A stretch of 64,000 nt of DNA from RGIG5612 sp045627365 (GCA_045627365.1 JAZQNN010000016.1:1-64000); one strand, 5' to 3'; positions 7,782 through 16,475 are shown, numbered from the stretch's first letter. Numbers and translations: made by a program. The notes: generated by a model not told the origin, from the letters alone.

Positions 7782-8687
7782 TTATTTCTTTTTAGCGATA
7801 CGCTTGAAGAACATAGGATAAATGCCTATGACTACAAAGCTGGAAATCGCGTAACGGATAGATCTTACCATGAACGCCGCTCCCGACGAAGATGAGAGGA
7901 AATCTTTTGAAAACGGAACTTCCAAAAGCTTATCCACCAAAACAAAGACAGCAAGTCCGACGAGTGTACGCAGGATCATACCCCACACTTTTTCTGAGTT
8001 TTTAAACTGAACGCACTTTTCTTCAAAGATGAAGCCGGCAATAAAACCGAAAGCAATGCCCAGTGAAGAAAAATAGTCAGCGCTCTTACTGAAAAAGCAG
8101 CCGGCGATTCCGATTGCAGCAAGCAAACCATAAACGATATATTTATCTTTGATGAGAGAAATCACCAAAATAAACAGCAATGAAATAGCCCAACCTGCCA
8201 GAATGTCGGTAGGGTAATGCACGCCAAGTGCAAGCCTTGAAAGGCCGATAATTAACGGAGCCAGGAATAAGATGACCTTAAGAGCTTTTTTCTTAATATT
8301 GAATCCCAGCGCGACATAGGTCGAAACGGAATTAGTCGCATGACCGCTTGGGAATGAAAAGCCCTGTATAGCTATATCGTAAGGATCACCCTTATTTGAA
8401 CGCGGTTTCAGACATTTGATACTGCTGTGGTCGAAATAAGGACGGCGACGCATAACGATGTTGCCAAGTGCAACGGAGGTTACAAGCGCCGTGATCGCGT
8501 ACATTGCGATTTTCTTGCCAAGATCTTTTTTGTAGCCCCAGTATAGAAAGCCAATGAGCAGGATCATAGCATATTCATCGCCGAAAAACGTGATCACTTC
8601 AAATATTTTCTGTATAAAAGGAGTCACCCAGCTTTGAAGAAATGTGATGACTCCGGGTTCCCAGGGGAGCCAGAATGCGTTTCCCAT
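7782..8687 (-). CDS. PAP2-family membrane phosphatase
   Basis: Integral membrane phosphatase of the PAP2 / type-2 phosphatidic acid phosphatase family, 301 aa. All three catalytic motifs are present: a KX6RP-like RRRP (Arg82-Pro83), PSGH at 113-116, and SRX5HX3D with Ser150, Arg151, His157 and Asp161. The remainder is about seven to eight hydrophobic helices. Family members dephosphorylate lipid phosphates such as phosphatidate or undecaprenyl diphosphate on the outer face of the membrane. It is divergent from the LTA-synthase-like gene, which suggests a shared envelope role. It has its own promoter at 8712-8740. Confidence 0.92.
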   Translation of the reverse strand: MGNAFWLPWEPGVITFLQSWVTPFIQKIFEVITFFGDEYAMILLIGFLYWGYKKDLGKKIAMYAITALVTSVALGNIVMRRRPYFDHSSIKCLKPRSNKGDPYDIAIQGFSFPSGHATNSVSTYVALGFNIKKKALKVILFLAPLIIGLSRLALGVHYPTDILAGWAISLLFILVISLIKDKYIVYGLLAAIGIAGCFFSKSADYFSSLGIAFGFIAGFIFEEKCVQFKNSEKVWGMILRTLVGLAVFVLVDKLLEVPFSKDFLSSSSGAAFMVRSIRYAISSFVVIGIYPMFFKRIAKKK

Positions 8688-8711
8688 AAATCACCTCTCA
8701 ATTTTTTGCTC

Positions 8712-8740
8712 ATTCTATCATAAAGGCATATGCTATTCAA
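8712..8740 (-). promoter_or_regulatory. Promoter of the PAP2 gene
   Basis: Minus-strand TTGAAT (complement of 8735-8740), a 17-bp spacer and TAGAAT (complement of 8712-8717), about 25 bases before the gene start at 8687. Confidence 0.65.
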
Positions 8741-8777
8741 GTTGACACCTATAGAGCCGGCAAATTCGGTTTTCTCT

Positions 8778-8806
8778 TTGACATAAAATGGCATCAAGTT
8801 TAGAAT
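8778..8806 (+). promoter_or_regulatory. Promoter of the LTA-synthase-like gene
   Basis: TTGACA at 8778-8783, a 17-bp spacer and TAGAAT at 8801-8806. A leader of roughly 90 nt follows. It is divergent from the PAP2 promoter, with the two -35 elements about 38 bp apart. Confidence 0.75.
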
Positions 8807-8903
8807 AACATCATCAATCATCAAAGGGGTCCAAGTCACGGAAAGACACGCAGACACAAGAAATAGTTTCAGAAGAAAGAGCCGCCGTTTAGGACGCAGG
8901 TGG

Positions 8904-10931
8904 ATGAAGGAAGGCGTTGTAAATATGTTTATCCTTCCTGTTTCGCTTGCCTATATGGAGCTGGTACTCAGGGCTTTTGGTGAGACATCATTCTTCAGCA
9001 AAATATTCTATCCGATAGCCTTTGCTTTCGCCTGCGGACTGTTTATCTGCGCCGTGACGCTGTTTTTCAGCAACAAGGTAATAAGAATAGTCACAAAGAT
9101 CTGCCTGTTCGGACCTGCAGTTCAGTTTTCAGCTGAATGTGTCATCAAGCATTATTTCATGAAATTTATGCCGTTCGGCAATATTTTTGCCGGCGCTAAG
9201 GGCGTTGCAACGAATTACCTCAACGATGCGCTGACGGCGATCGTAAAGATGCTGCCGGCTATCATTCTTCTTTTCGCGCCGGGAGCTATTTACTGCATCT
9301 TCGGCAGGAAGTGGTTCAAGATTGGTAAGAAGAGCATTCAGAAGGTCATCAAAAGAGCGATTTTTGCCGTGGTATTGTTCGCGCTCAGCTGCATCCTGGC
9401 GCGCTCAGGTGCAACGAAACCGCTTTACACGTCATCATTTGATTTTGACACTGCAACAAGGACGTTCGGACTTCTGACATCCATGCGCCGAGATGCGACA
9501 TTTGCCATCTTCGGAAACAAAGCCAAAAAGAGCTTCGTGATCGATACTGAAACGCCTTCAGAGACTGAAACAGAGCAGGAGATGGAAACTGAAGGCGGAA
9601 GCGGCACAAAGCCGGTGAAAGACTACAACAAACTCGAGCTCAAGTTCCCGGATACAGGCAATTCGACCATTCAGTCGCTGAACGAATATGTACAGTCTCT
9701 TACTCCGAGCAAGACCAATGAATATACGGGCCTTTTTGAGGGCAAGAATCTGGTAATGGTGTGCGCGGAGGCCTTTTCGATGCATGCGGTCAATGAGACC
9801 ATGACGCCGACCCTTTACAGGATGATCCACAACGGCTTTTATTTCTCCGACTTTTATCAACCGACATGGGGCGGCTCAACTATAACGGGAGAGTACTCTT
9901 TTACCACGGGTCTGGTGCCGATATACGGAATCGAGAGCTTCAAATATACCAAAGACAATAATATGAGTATGACCATGGCCAGCCAGCTCTCGGAGCTTGG
10001 CTACACGAGCTACGGTATTCATAACGGTGACTACAATTTCTACGACAGGCACATAAATCACCTGAATCTCGGATACGAATTCCTTTCGATCGGAAACGGT
10101 CTTGAAGAGTATTCTCCGAATGGCTGGGGCAATGATTACAGGGCTCTTTCGGACTCTTTTGACCATCTGACAGAAAGCGAGCCTTTCTATCTTTACTATA
10201 TGACGTGCACCGGACACTGCCCGTATCTGTGGGAAAAGGGCTATGCCGATGGATATTACGATGATGTTGTGGCGGCGTTCGGCAACAAAGCCGAGACAAC
10301 AACGCTTTATCTGTGCTCGCAGATGGTGCTTGAAGAGGCGATGACAGAGCTCGTTGACAGGCTTGAAGAGGCAGGCAAACTGGACGACACGGTCATAGTT
10401 CTGTGCGCGGATCATTTCCCATATGGACTGATGTCGTATTATGTATACAACAACGGCGTAGGATATATTGACGACCTGTATGGCTATGCTGTTCAGGACA
10501 CAGTTGATCTTGATAAAAATGCCCTTATCATCTGGTCGCCTTGCCTTGAAAAAGAGAACAAGGACCTTGCAATTGAGGTATCAAGCCCGGTATTCAGCCC
10601 GGATATAGTGCCGACTTTATCGAACCTTTTCGGACTTGATTTCGACTCGAGACTGTATGCCGGAAGGGATGTCTTTGCACCAAATACGGAGCCGCTTGTA
10701 TTCTGGCCGGATGGCTCGTGGCGCACGGATGAGGCCTGCTATGTGGCGGAATATGATAAATTCTATCCGACCGCCGGAGGCAGATTCGATCCGGAAACCA
10801 ATACTTCAGCTGATATGGAAGAGCAGCGTGACGCTTACTGCGAAAGGATAAGCAATCTGATCTCCAACAAATACAACTATTCGACGCAGGTTGTGGACGA
10901 GGATTACTTCGGCTACCTGTTCGGGAATTAA
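8904..10931 (+). CDS. LTA-synthase-like phosphoglycerol/alcohol phosphotransferase
   Basis: Membrane-anchored sulfatase-fold enzyme of the LtaS/MdoB family (675 aa from this start). The N-terminus has about four to five membrane helices (up to about 167), then an acidic Glu/Thr-rich linker (about 214-235) and an extracellular sulfatase domain (about 280-640). Likely metal and nucleophile residues are Glu289 (CAEAFS), Thr326 or Thr328 (GGSTITGE), the His in TCTGHCPY and Asp-His in CADHFPYG. Family members transfer phosphoglycerol from phosphatidylglycerol to teichoic acids or glycans. An alternative ATG at 8925 has AGGAAGG 11 bases upstream and may be the true start. The acceptor is unknown. 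Confidence 0.85.
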   Translation: MKEGVVNMFILPVSLAYMELVLRAFGETSFFSKIFYPIAFAFACGLFICAVTLFFSNKVIRIVTKICLFGPAVQFSAECVIKHYFMKFMPFGNIFAGAKGVATNYLNDALTAIVKMLPAIILLFAPGAIYCIFGRKWFKIGKKSIQKVIKRAIFAVVLFALSCILARSGATKPLYTSSFDFDTATRTFGLLTSMRRDATFAIFGNKAKKSFVIDTETPSETETEQEMETEGGSGTKPVKDYNKLELKFPDTGNSTIQSLNEYVQSLTPSKTNEYTGLFEGKNLVMVCAEAFSMHAVNETMTPTLYRMIHNGFYFSDFYQPTWGGSTITGEYSFTTGLVPIYGIESFKYTKDNNMSMTMASQLSELGYTSYGIHNGDYNFYDRHINHLNLGYEFLSIGNGLEEYSPNGWGNDYRALSDSFDHLTESEPFYLYYMTCTGHCPYLWEKGYADGYYDDVVAAFGNKAETTTLYLCSQMVLEEAMTELVDRLEEAGKLDDTVIVLCADHFPYGLMSYYVYNNGVGYIDDLYGYAVQDTVDLDKNALIIWSPCLEKENKDLAIEVSSPVFSPDIVPTLSNLFGLDFDSRLYAGRDVFAPNTEPLVFWPDGSWRTDEACYVAEYDKFYPTAGGRFDPETNTSADMEEQRDAYCERISNLISNKYNYSTQVVDEDYFGYLFGN

Positions 10932-10954
10932 CCACGCCGAAAGAAGACCCTCAA

Positions 10955-12619
10955 ATGAAGATATTACTGGTTGCGATCAATTCAAAATACATACACTCCT
11001 GCCTTGCGGTTTACTCACTGAAGGCCTACGCGGACAAGTACTCGGAAAAAGTCCTGGAAGGTGAATGCGAGATCTTAGTAAAAGAGTATACGATCAATCA
11101 AAACCTTTCGGATATACTGGCTGACATATACGCTCAGAAGGCCGATGTTGTGGCCTTTTCCTGCTATATCTGGAACATCGTTTATGTGAGGCAGATCGCT
11201 TCGAATCTGAAAAAAATATCACCTTGCATAAGAATATGGGCGGGCGGTCCGGAGGTATCTTACGATCCGGATAACGCCGCCGACAACGCTGTGTTCGATG
11301 TCATTATTCGCGGAGAAGGAGAGGCGCCTTTTACGGAACTGATCGATAAAGGATGCCTTGAAGATAATGACCGGAAGCCTCTTGATATGGATACAATCCC
11401 CTTTGCTTACGGCGAGGGATCGTGCGTCAGTATGGATGACCTGGAGAACAGGATCGTATATTACGAGTCCGGCAGAGGATGTCCTTTTGGATGCAGCTAC
11501 TGCCTCTCGTCGGTGGACCGGTGCGTCAGATACAGGAGCCTCGATCCGGTGTTTGACGAACTGCAGTTTTTTATCGATCACAAGGTAGCGCAGGTCAAAT
11601 TCGTCGACCGTACATTCAACTGCAACGCGGCAAGAACCAAGGCAATATGGCGCTTTATTACTGAGCGTGATCAGGGCGTTACTAACTTCCATTTTGAAGT
11701 GTCGGCAGACCTTCTGGACGCTGAAGAATTAGGACTTATCGCACAAATGCGCCCGGGCCTTATCCAGCTTGAGATAGGAGTGCAGTCTACCAATCCGGAT
11801 ACGCTGGATGCCATAGGAAGGCACGCCGATCTTGAGCGGCTTAAGGGAAATATTGCGGCAATAAAGTCTTACGGTAATGTTCATCAGCATCTGGATCTGA
11901 TCGCGGGCCTTCCATATGAAGATATTGAAAGCTTCAGACGCTCTTTTAACGATGTGTTCCGCATGCAGCCGAGTCAGCTGCAGCTTGGGTTCCTTAAGGT
12001 CCTTAAGGGGACACGGATGGAGAGCGAATTCGAATCATTCGGAGGCATCCATACGGCTGAGCCGCCATACGAAGTACTGGCTACCAAATGGCTTGACTAT
12101 GATGATATCCTAAGGCTTAAACGCGTTGAGGAAATGGTCGAAGTCTACTATAATTCCGGTCAGTTTTTAAGAAGTATCCCGCGTCTTATGGGCGATGAAG
12201 AACCGTTTATATTCTTCGACCGTCTGGGAGATTTTTACGTGAGAAACGGACTTTTCGGCGCCTTTCATAACAGGCTGAAAAGATATGAGATCCTGATGGA
12301 TTTCGCAAGAGAGCACTGCTGCAAGGTGCCGGAAGAAGAGCTCAAGGAGCTGGCCGCTTTTGACCTTTTCGCACGTGAAAATCTTAAGAATCGTCCTTCA
12401 TGGGCAGCAGATCAGAGCCGGTATAAAGACCTGATCAGCGCTATGTATAAGAGTCTTGGAAAAGAAAAAAGCCGCAGCTCCCATATCGAGGTATTTACGC
12501 GGATTTTCGGGGACGAACCGTGCGCGGTTTACTTCGATTATACAGTGAAGGACCCTCTTACAGGCAATTGCCTTTGGAGCGCAACATCCTTGACAAACAG
12601 CGATTTTTCTGTAGAATAG
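10955..12619 (+). CDS. B12-binding-domain radical SAM protein (DUF4080 type)
   Basis: A 554-aa protein with an N-terminal cobalamin-binding Rossmann-like domain (about 1-135), a radical SAM domain carrying the CX3CX2C cluster at Cys176, Cys180 and Cys183 (GRGCPFGCSYC), and a C-terminal helical domain of the DUF4080 kind. These enzymes bind a 4Fe-4S cluster and S-adenosylmethionine. The B12 domain suggests a methylation or rearrangement, but no substrate is established for this subgroup. It starts 23 bp after the LTA-synthase-like gene and is probably cotranscribed with it. The promoter for the next transcription unit overlaps its last codons. Confidence 0.88.
   Translation: MKILLVAINSKYIHSCLAVYSLKAYADKYSEKVLEGECEILVKEYTINQNLSDILADIYAQKADVVAFSCYIWNIVYVRQIASNLKKISPCIRIWAGGPEVSYDPDNAADNAVFDVIIRGEGEAPFTELIDKGCLEDNDRKPLDMDTIPFAYGEGSCVSMDDLENRIVYYESGRGCPFGCSYCLSSVDRCVRYRSLDPVFDELQFFIDHKVAQVKFVDRTFNCNAARTKAIWRFITERDQGVTNFHFEVSADLLDAEELGLIAQMRPGLIQLEIGVQSTNPDTLDAIGRHADLERLKGNIAAIKSYGNVHQHLDLIAGLPYEDIESFRRSFNDVFRMQPSQLQLGFLKVLKGTRMESEFESFGGIHTAEPPYEVLATKWLDYDDILRLKRVEEMVEVYYNSGQFLRSIPRLMGDEEPFIFFDRLGDFYVRNGLFGAFHNRLKRYEILMDFAREHCCKVPEEELKELAAFDLFARENLKNRPSWAADQSRYKDLISAMYKSLGKEKSRSSHIEVFTRIFGDEPCAVYFDYTVKDPLTGNCLWSATSLTNSDFSVE
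12590..12617 (+). promoter_or_regulatory. Promoter of the riboswitch-controlled ABC operon
   Basis: TTGACA at 12590-12595, a 16-bp spacer and TAGAAT at 12612-12617 lie inside the last codons of the radical SAM gene. Transcription would start near 12624, directly before the structured leader. Confidence 0.75.
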
Positions 12620-12622
12620 TTA

Positions 12623-12806
12623 CAGAAATGAATATTGACTCCGAGCCTTTTAGCCTACGGTGCGTGCTATGGTTTTTAGGTCTGGGACAGTTTGAGCCCA
12701 CGGGGCGTGCGAAGAAATGAGCACACCTTCCTATTCGAAAAGGAGTTGTATATGCAGCAGATCATGCCGCCTTTTACATCCCGAGTCGAATAGGCTCGGG
12801 ATTTTT
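12623..12806 (+). promoter_or_regulatory. Riboswitch-like leader, possibly Moco/tungsten-cofactor class, with terminator switch
   Basis: About 195 nt separate the promoter from the permease gene. The proximal part (about 12630-12727) is G-rich and structured, with CTCCGAGCC, GTGCTATGG and GGGCGTGC blocks that recall the molybdenum-cofactor (Moco/Tuco) RNA motif from memory; this class assignment is tentative. The distal part is a clear expression platform. CCCGAG (12780-12785) and CTCGGG (12795-12800) plus ATTTTT form a terminator, and its whole loop TCGAATAGG (12786-12794) is complementary to CCTATTCGA at 12730-12738, a candidate anti-terminator arm. The downstream genes encode a FecCD-type transporter, consistent with metal or oxyanion control. 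Confidence 0.6.
12752..12793 (+). CDS. Candidate 13-residue leader peptide
   Basis: The ATG at 12752 has a strong RBS (AAAAGGAG, 12738-12745) at good spacing, better than that of the permease gene. The peptide reads MQQIMPPFTSRVE and stops at a TAG (12791-12793) located inside the loop of the terminator hairpin. The RBS touches the candidate anti-terminator arm at 12730-12738. Ribosomes on this peptide would block formation of the terminator or of the alternative pairing, so it may act in translational attenuation together with the upstream RNA structure. Function is inferred from layout only. Confidence 0.45.
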   Translation: MQQIMPPFTSRVE

Positions 12807-12818
12807 GTGTGGTTAGGT

Positions 12819-13877
12819 ATGGAAGAGAAGAAGTTTAAAAAAAAGAAGAAAATCGATCCGAAAGTGATGATGTTGATACTGACAGCGGTGCTGGTCGGTG
12901 TCTTTCTTGTATCGTTCGTTCTGGGCCGGTATGATGTTTCGGTCGGACAGGTTATGGGAATCATTGCAGACCGTATAGTCGAGGCAGTTTCATTCGGGAA
13001 TTGGCATATCCCTAAGACCTGGACACAGGCAATGGAAATCGCCGTCATCAATATCCGTCTGCCGCGAATTCTTATGGCAATACTGGTCGGATGCTGCCTT
13101 GCCGCGGCAGGCGCATCGTATCAGGGTGTATTTCAGAACCCAATGGCGAGCCCCGATGTTCTGGGTGCCTCAAGCGGCGCGGCATTTGGCGCGGCACTGG
13201 CTATTTTGCTCGGAGTGAACGCCAAACTGGTGGTGCTTTTCGCATTTGCTGCGGGAATAATTACCGTGCTTATCGTATTCCTGATCGCGAGGAAGGCACC
13301 GGGAATGAGAGTTGTCAACCTCGTTCTTGCAGGCATTATGATCAGTTCACTTTTCTCGGCAGGAACCTCGTATATCAAGCTTGTTGCGGACCCTTCAAAT
13401 CAGCTTCCTGCGATCACATACTGGCTCATGGGAAGCCTTTCGGGAGTCAAGCTTTCTGACGTCGCATTTCAGCTGATTCCGATGGCTATAGGATGTGCAG
13501 CCCTTCTTCTGGTAAGGTGGAGGATAAACCTTCTGACACTGGGCGATGAAGAGGCACATACGCTTGGCGTCAATACGGACCTTTTAAGGCTCGTGGTAAT
13601 CATCGCGTCGACCCTTATTACAGCTGCAAGCATATCGGCGGCAGGTATGATAGGCTGGGTCGGACTTGTAATACCTCATCTGACGCGCAAACTCGTGGGT
13701 ACCGACTACAAATACCTCATGCCGGCGTCAATGATCACGGGCGCGGCATTTTTGCTGATCGTTGACAATATTTCCAGAAATCTTCTGGAGGTCGAGATCC
13801 CGATCGGCATACTTACCGCATTTGTCGGGGCGCCGTTCTTCATTTATCTGATCATGAAAAAGGAGAAGACGCTATGA
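12819..13877 (+). CDS. FecCD-family ABC transporter permease
   Basis: Membrane subunit of a type-II ABC importer of the BtuC/FecCD/MolB kind, 352 aa from the ATG at 12819. A lysine-rich cytoplasmic start (EEKKFKKKKK) is followed by about ten membrane helices. FQNPMASPDVLGASSGA, a strongly conserved FecCD loop, is present, as is GLVIPHLTRKLVG near the C-terminus, which contacts the ATPase. A longer frame starting at 12717 would run through the terminator and is rejected. No strong RBS is visible at 12819. It overlaps the ATPase gene by 4 bp (ATGA). Likely cargo is a chelated metal, cobalamin or molybdate/tungstate. Confidence 0.9.
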   Translation: MEEKKFKKKKKIDPKVMMLILTAVLVGVFLVSFVLGRYDVSVGQVMGIIADRIVEAVSFGNWHIPKTWTQAMEIAVINIRLPRILMAILVGCCLAAAGASYQGVFQNPMASPDVLGASSGAAFGAALAILLGVNAKLVVLFAFAAGIITVLIVFLIARKAPGMRVVNLVLAGIMISSLFSAGTSYIKLVADPSNQLPAITYWLMGSLSGVKLSDVAFQLIPMAIGCAALLLVRWRINLLTLGDEEAHTLGVNTDLLRLVVIIASTLITAASISAAGMIGWVGLVIPHLTRKLVGTDYKYLMPASMITGAAFLLIVDNISRNLLEVEIPIGILTAFVGAPFFIYLIMKKEKTL

Positions 13878-14656
13878 GTTTGAAAGTAACAGATCTGAGT
13901 TTCTCATATATAACAAGGCCGGTGCTTAAAGATGTCTCTTTTGAAGCCAAGGAAGGCCAGCTTCTGGCAGTAATGGGCCCGAACGGAGTAGGAAAAACGA
14001 CCCTTTTCAGGTGCATTCTGGGCCTTAACAAACGCTACAGCGGTAACATAGAAGTAGACGGTGTAAGCATCAGAAACCTCTCGGCAAAAGAGCAGGCTCA
14101 TCACATAACATATATCCCGCAGATCCATGCACAGACATTTTCATATTCCGTGCAGGACATGGTAATGATGGGCGCGGCGCACAGGATATCGGAGCTTGCG
14201 GTGCCGGGCGAGAGCGAGCAGAAAAAAGCACAAAACATTCTTGACCGGCTCGGGATCGGACATCTTGCAAAACGTGATTTCGGCCATCTTTCAGGTGGTG
14301 AGCAGCAGCTTGTCCTGGTAGCCCGGGCGCTGATCCAGGATGCCAGGACGATCCTTATGGACGAACCTACGGCAAGCCTTGACTATGGCAATCAGACTAT
14401 GGTCCTTCAGCAGGCAAGAGCTTTGGCAAATGACGGCTACACGGTCCTTTTGTCAACTCATAATCCGCAGCACGCTCTTTGGTTTGCGGACAAGGCACTC
14501 GCACTTTATGACGGCTCGGTCGCTGCGTTCGGCAAGCCGCCCGAGGTGCTGAACGAAGAACTGATTTACAGGCTTTATAAAGTGAAGGCGGATTTCATTA
14601 AGACCGAAAACGGGCTCATGATATCACCACAGATAGATAAAGGAGATAACGCATGA
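13874..14656 (+). CDS. FecCD-system ABC ATPase
   Basis: Cytoplasmic ATPase of 260 aa in the FepC/BtuD/MolC group, partner of the permease just upstream. It has Walker A GPNGVGKTT (about residue 36), a Q-loop in YIPQIHAQ, signature LSGGEQQ, Walker B ILMDEPTASLD and H-loop STHNPQHA. It overlaps both neighbours by 4 bp, which implies translational coupling and fixed stoichiometry. Nothing unusual in the sequence. Confidence 0.93.
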   Translation: MSLKVTDLSFSYITRPVLKDVSFEAKEGQLLAVMGPNGVGKTTLFRCILGLNKRYSGNIEVDGVSIRNLSAKEQAHHITYIPQIHAQTFSYSVQDMVMMGAAHRISELAVPGESEQKKAQNILDRLGIGHLAKRDFGHLSGGEQQLVLVARALIQDARTILMDEPTASLDYGNQTMVLQQARALANDGYTVLLSTHNPQHALWFADKALALYDGSVAAFGKPPEVLNEELIYRLYKVKADFIKTENGLMISPQIDKGDNA

Positions 14657-15723
14657 AAAAAACAGTGGCACTTATTCTGGCAGTGATAATGGTATTTTCG
14701 CTTGCAGCATGCGACGGACCGGGTAAAGTCCCGGCAGAGAATAACACCGACACAAAAGAATTCACCGATTCCCTTGGTCGAGCCGTAACAGTTCCTGCCA
14801 ATATCGAGAAAGTCGCAGTCTCAGGACCTTTGGCTCAGATAATGCTTTTCGCGCTGTGCCCGGATAAGCTGGTGGGAATCGCCGCCGGATGGGACGAGAG
14901 CGCCAACGGAATATTGGATGAGAAATATTATTATTTGCCGGAACTGGGGCAGATCTACGGAACAAAGGGCCAGATCAATCCTGAGAATATACTCGCAAGC
15001 GGCGCTGAGATAGTAATAGACGTCGGTGAACCTAAAAAGAGCGCAGCCGATGATCTTGACGCGCTTCAGGAGCAGATCGGTATCCCGTTCGTTCATATCA
15101 CGGTAAATACCGCAACAGTCGGAGATGCTTACAGACAGCTCGGAGATCTTCTTGCAATGGAAAAGGAGGCCGGGATCCTTGCGGATTATTGCGAAAAAAC
15201 AGGCGAAGAAATGCGCTCCATAGCTGAAAAAGTTGAGAAAAAGAGAGCCCTTTACTGCCTGGGAGCCGGGGCTTTAAGCGTAATAGCGAAAGATAGTTAT
15301 CACGGAGAAATACTGGACATGATGACGGATAACGTTGCCGTTCTTGACGAGCCGTCCAGCAAAGGAACCGGTAATGAGGTGGACATGGAGCAGATCCTTA
15401 AGTGGAATCCGGACTATATCTTCTTCGCAACAGACGCTAATTTTGAGACGGTAATACCTGACGCATCCTGGCAGTCGCTTGACGCGATAAAAGAGGGACA
15501 CTACTACGAGGTGCCTTTCGGACCATTTAACTGGATGGGTTTTCCACCGTCTGTTCAGCGCTATCTCGGACTTATGTGGATGGCGAAGATCCTGTATCCG
15601 GAAGAGGCAACATTTGACCTTTACGAGCGCGTGAATGAGTATTTCAAACTCTTTTATCATTGCGACCTCAGCCGTGAAAAATACGATGAGCTTACCGCCA
15701 ACTCCATAGGGAGGATGAAATGA
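14653..15723 (+). CDS. Lipoprotein substrate-binding protein of the FecCD-type importer
   Basis: 356 aa with a lipoprotein signal peptide ending in SLAACDG (lipobox Cys at about 21), then a periplasmic-binding-protein fold of the FepB/BtuF/TroA-like class (cluster A-II). FTDSLGRAVTVPANIEKVAV is the typical start of the ligand-binding domain in Fe-siderophore, cobalamin and molybdate MolA-type binders. It would hold the ligand outside the cell and deliver it to the permease and ATPase upstream. It overlaps the ATPase and NTPase genes by 4 bp each. The riboswitch context slightly favours molybdate or tungstate over iron, but the ligand is not proved. Confidence 0.88.
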   Translation: MKKTVALILAVIMVFSLAACDGPGKVPAENNTDTKEFTDSLGRAVTVPANIEKVAVSGPLAQIMLFALCPDKLVGIAAGWDESANGILDEKYYYLPELGQIYGTKGQINPENILASGAEIVIDVGEPKKSAADDLDALQEQIGIPFVHITVNTATVGDAYRQLGDLLAMEKEAGILADYCEKTGEEMRSIAEKVEKKRALYCLGAGALSVIAKDSYHGEILDMMTDNVAVLDEPSSKGTGNEVDMEQILKWNPDYIFFATDANFETVIPDASWQSLDAIKEGHYYEVPFGPFNWMGFPPSVQRYLGLMWMAKILYPEEATFDLYERVNEYFKLFYHCDLSREKYDELTANSIGRMK

Positions 15724-16334
15724 CAGCCGCATCACGGGCAAAACACATAGTGATAACCGGGCAAAGGGGCGCCGGAAAGAGCACTCTGATAAAAAGGCTT
15801 CTCGGCGCTGCCCTTAGCAAAGGACACTCCCTTGCAGGTTATGTGACTGTCAGGAAAGTCGTTAACGGGGATGGCACTTTTGTCGATGATTCGGACAGAT
15901 TTTACAGATCCTCACCGGTTGAGGCACACCATTTCGAACTGTATATATTCACGGCGGAAGAATATATGGCGCTTCCTGAAAATGCGGGCCGTGAATCCTT
16001 TGACGAGGCGCATCTGATGGGACGCTTTTCCGCAGCGGAAAGGAAAGTGGACACAGCAAAATTCGTAAGTATCGGAGCCGAAAGCATCCGAAATGCGCGG
16101 CCCGGAGACATTATCGTGATGGACGAACTGGGCTTTATGGAATCAGGCTCGGCGCCTTTTAGCGAGGCTGTGACTGCGGCATTCGGCAAGGATGATCTGA
16201 TTATTGCGGCAGTCAGATACGAGTGCGAAACGCCGCTTCTTAACAAGGTCAGATCAATGGCAGATGACATATATACCGTTACTCCCGGGAACAGAGAGAA
16301 TCTCTTTGAGGAACTGTCAGCTCTCTTAAACTGA
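15720..16334 (+). CDS. THEP1-type nucleoside-triphosphatase (NTPase_1 family)
   Basis: A small P-loop protein of 204 aa with Walker A GQRGAGKST at about residue 14 and a Walker B region DIIVMDELGFME typical of the NTPase_1/THEP1 family (DUF265). Members hydrolyse or phosphorylate nucleotides in vitro; their cellular role is poorly known. It is last in the four-gene importer operon and translationally coupled to the binding-protein gene (4-bp overlap). This repeated association with metal/oxyanion importers suggests a role in using the imported ligand, for example cofactor nucleotide chemistry, but that is inference. Confidence 0.8.
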   Translation: MTAASRAKHIVITGQRGAGKSTLIKRLLGAALSKGHSLAGYVTVRKVVNGDGTFVDDSDRFYRSSPVEAHHFELYIFTAEEYMALPENAGRESFDEAHLMGRFSAAERKVDTAKFVSIGAESIRNARPGDIIVMDELGFMESGSAPFSEAVTAAFGKDDLIIAAVRYECETPLLNKVRSMADDIYTVTPGNRENLFEELSALLN

Positions 16335-16359
16335 TCTGGCCGCCCTTCTAATAAAAAAC

Positions 16360-16389
16360 TTGATTTTTTATATTAAAAAAGATTATACT
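16360..16389 (+). promoter_or_regulatory. Possible promoter upstream of the GGDEF/EAL gene
   Basis: TTGATT at 16360-16365, an 18-bp spacer and TATACT at 16384-16389. The hairpin at 16393-16418 lies right at the predicted start of transcription, so either this promoter is weak or the hairpin forms at the 5' end of the message. A second TATACT at 16453-16458 lacks a good -35 element. Confidence 0.35.
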
Positions 16390-16392
16390 AGG

Positions 16393-16423
16393 AGCGTATA
16401 TTCCCCGAAATATACGCTTTTTT
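16393..16423 (+). terminator. Terminator of the FecCD-NTPase operon
   Basis: AGCGTATAT (16393-16401) and ATATACGCT (16410-16418) form a perfect 9-bp stem with an 8-nt loop, followed by a run of T to 16423. Confidence 0.8.
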
Positions 16424-16475
16424 GCGTACACAGAAATGACACCAAAACAGTCTATACTATTGACAGGAGGCTGCA

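Noticed and set aside
9876..10415. 179-aa minus-strand frame opposite the LTA-synthase-like gene
   Set aside because: Shadow of a strongly coding frame; composition rich in Arg, His and Val without domain motifs.
12717..12818. N-terminal extension of the FecCD permease starting at 12717
   Set aside because: It would translate through the anti-terminator, leader peptide and terminator, and the extra residues are not permease-like.
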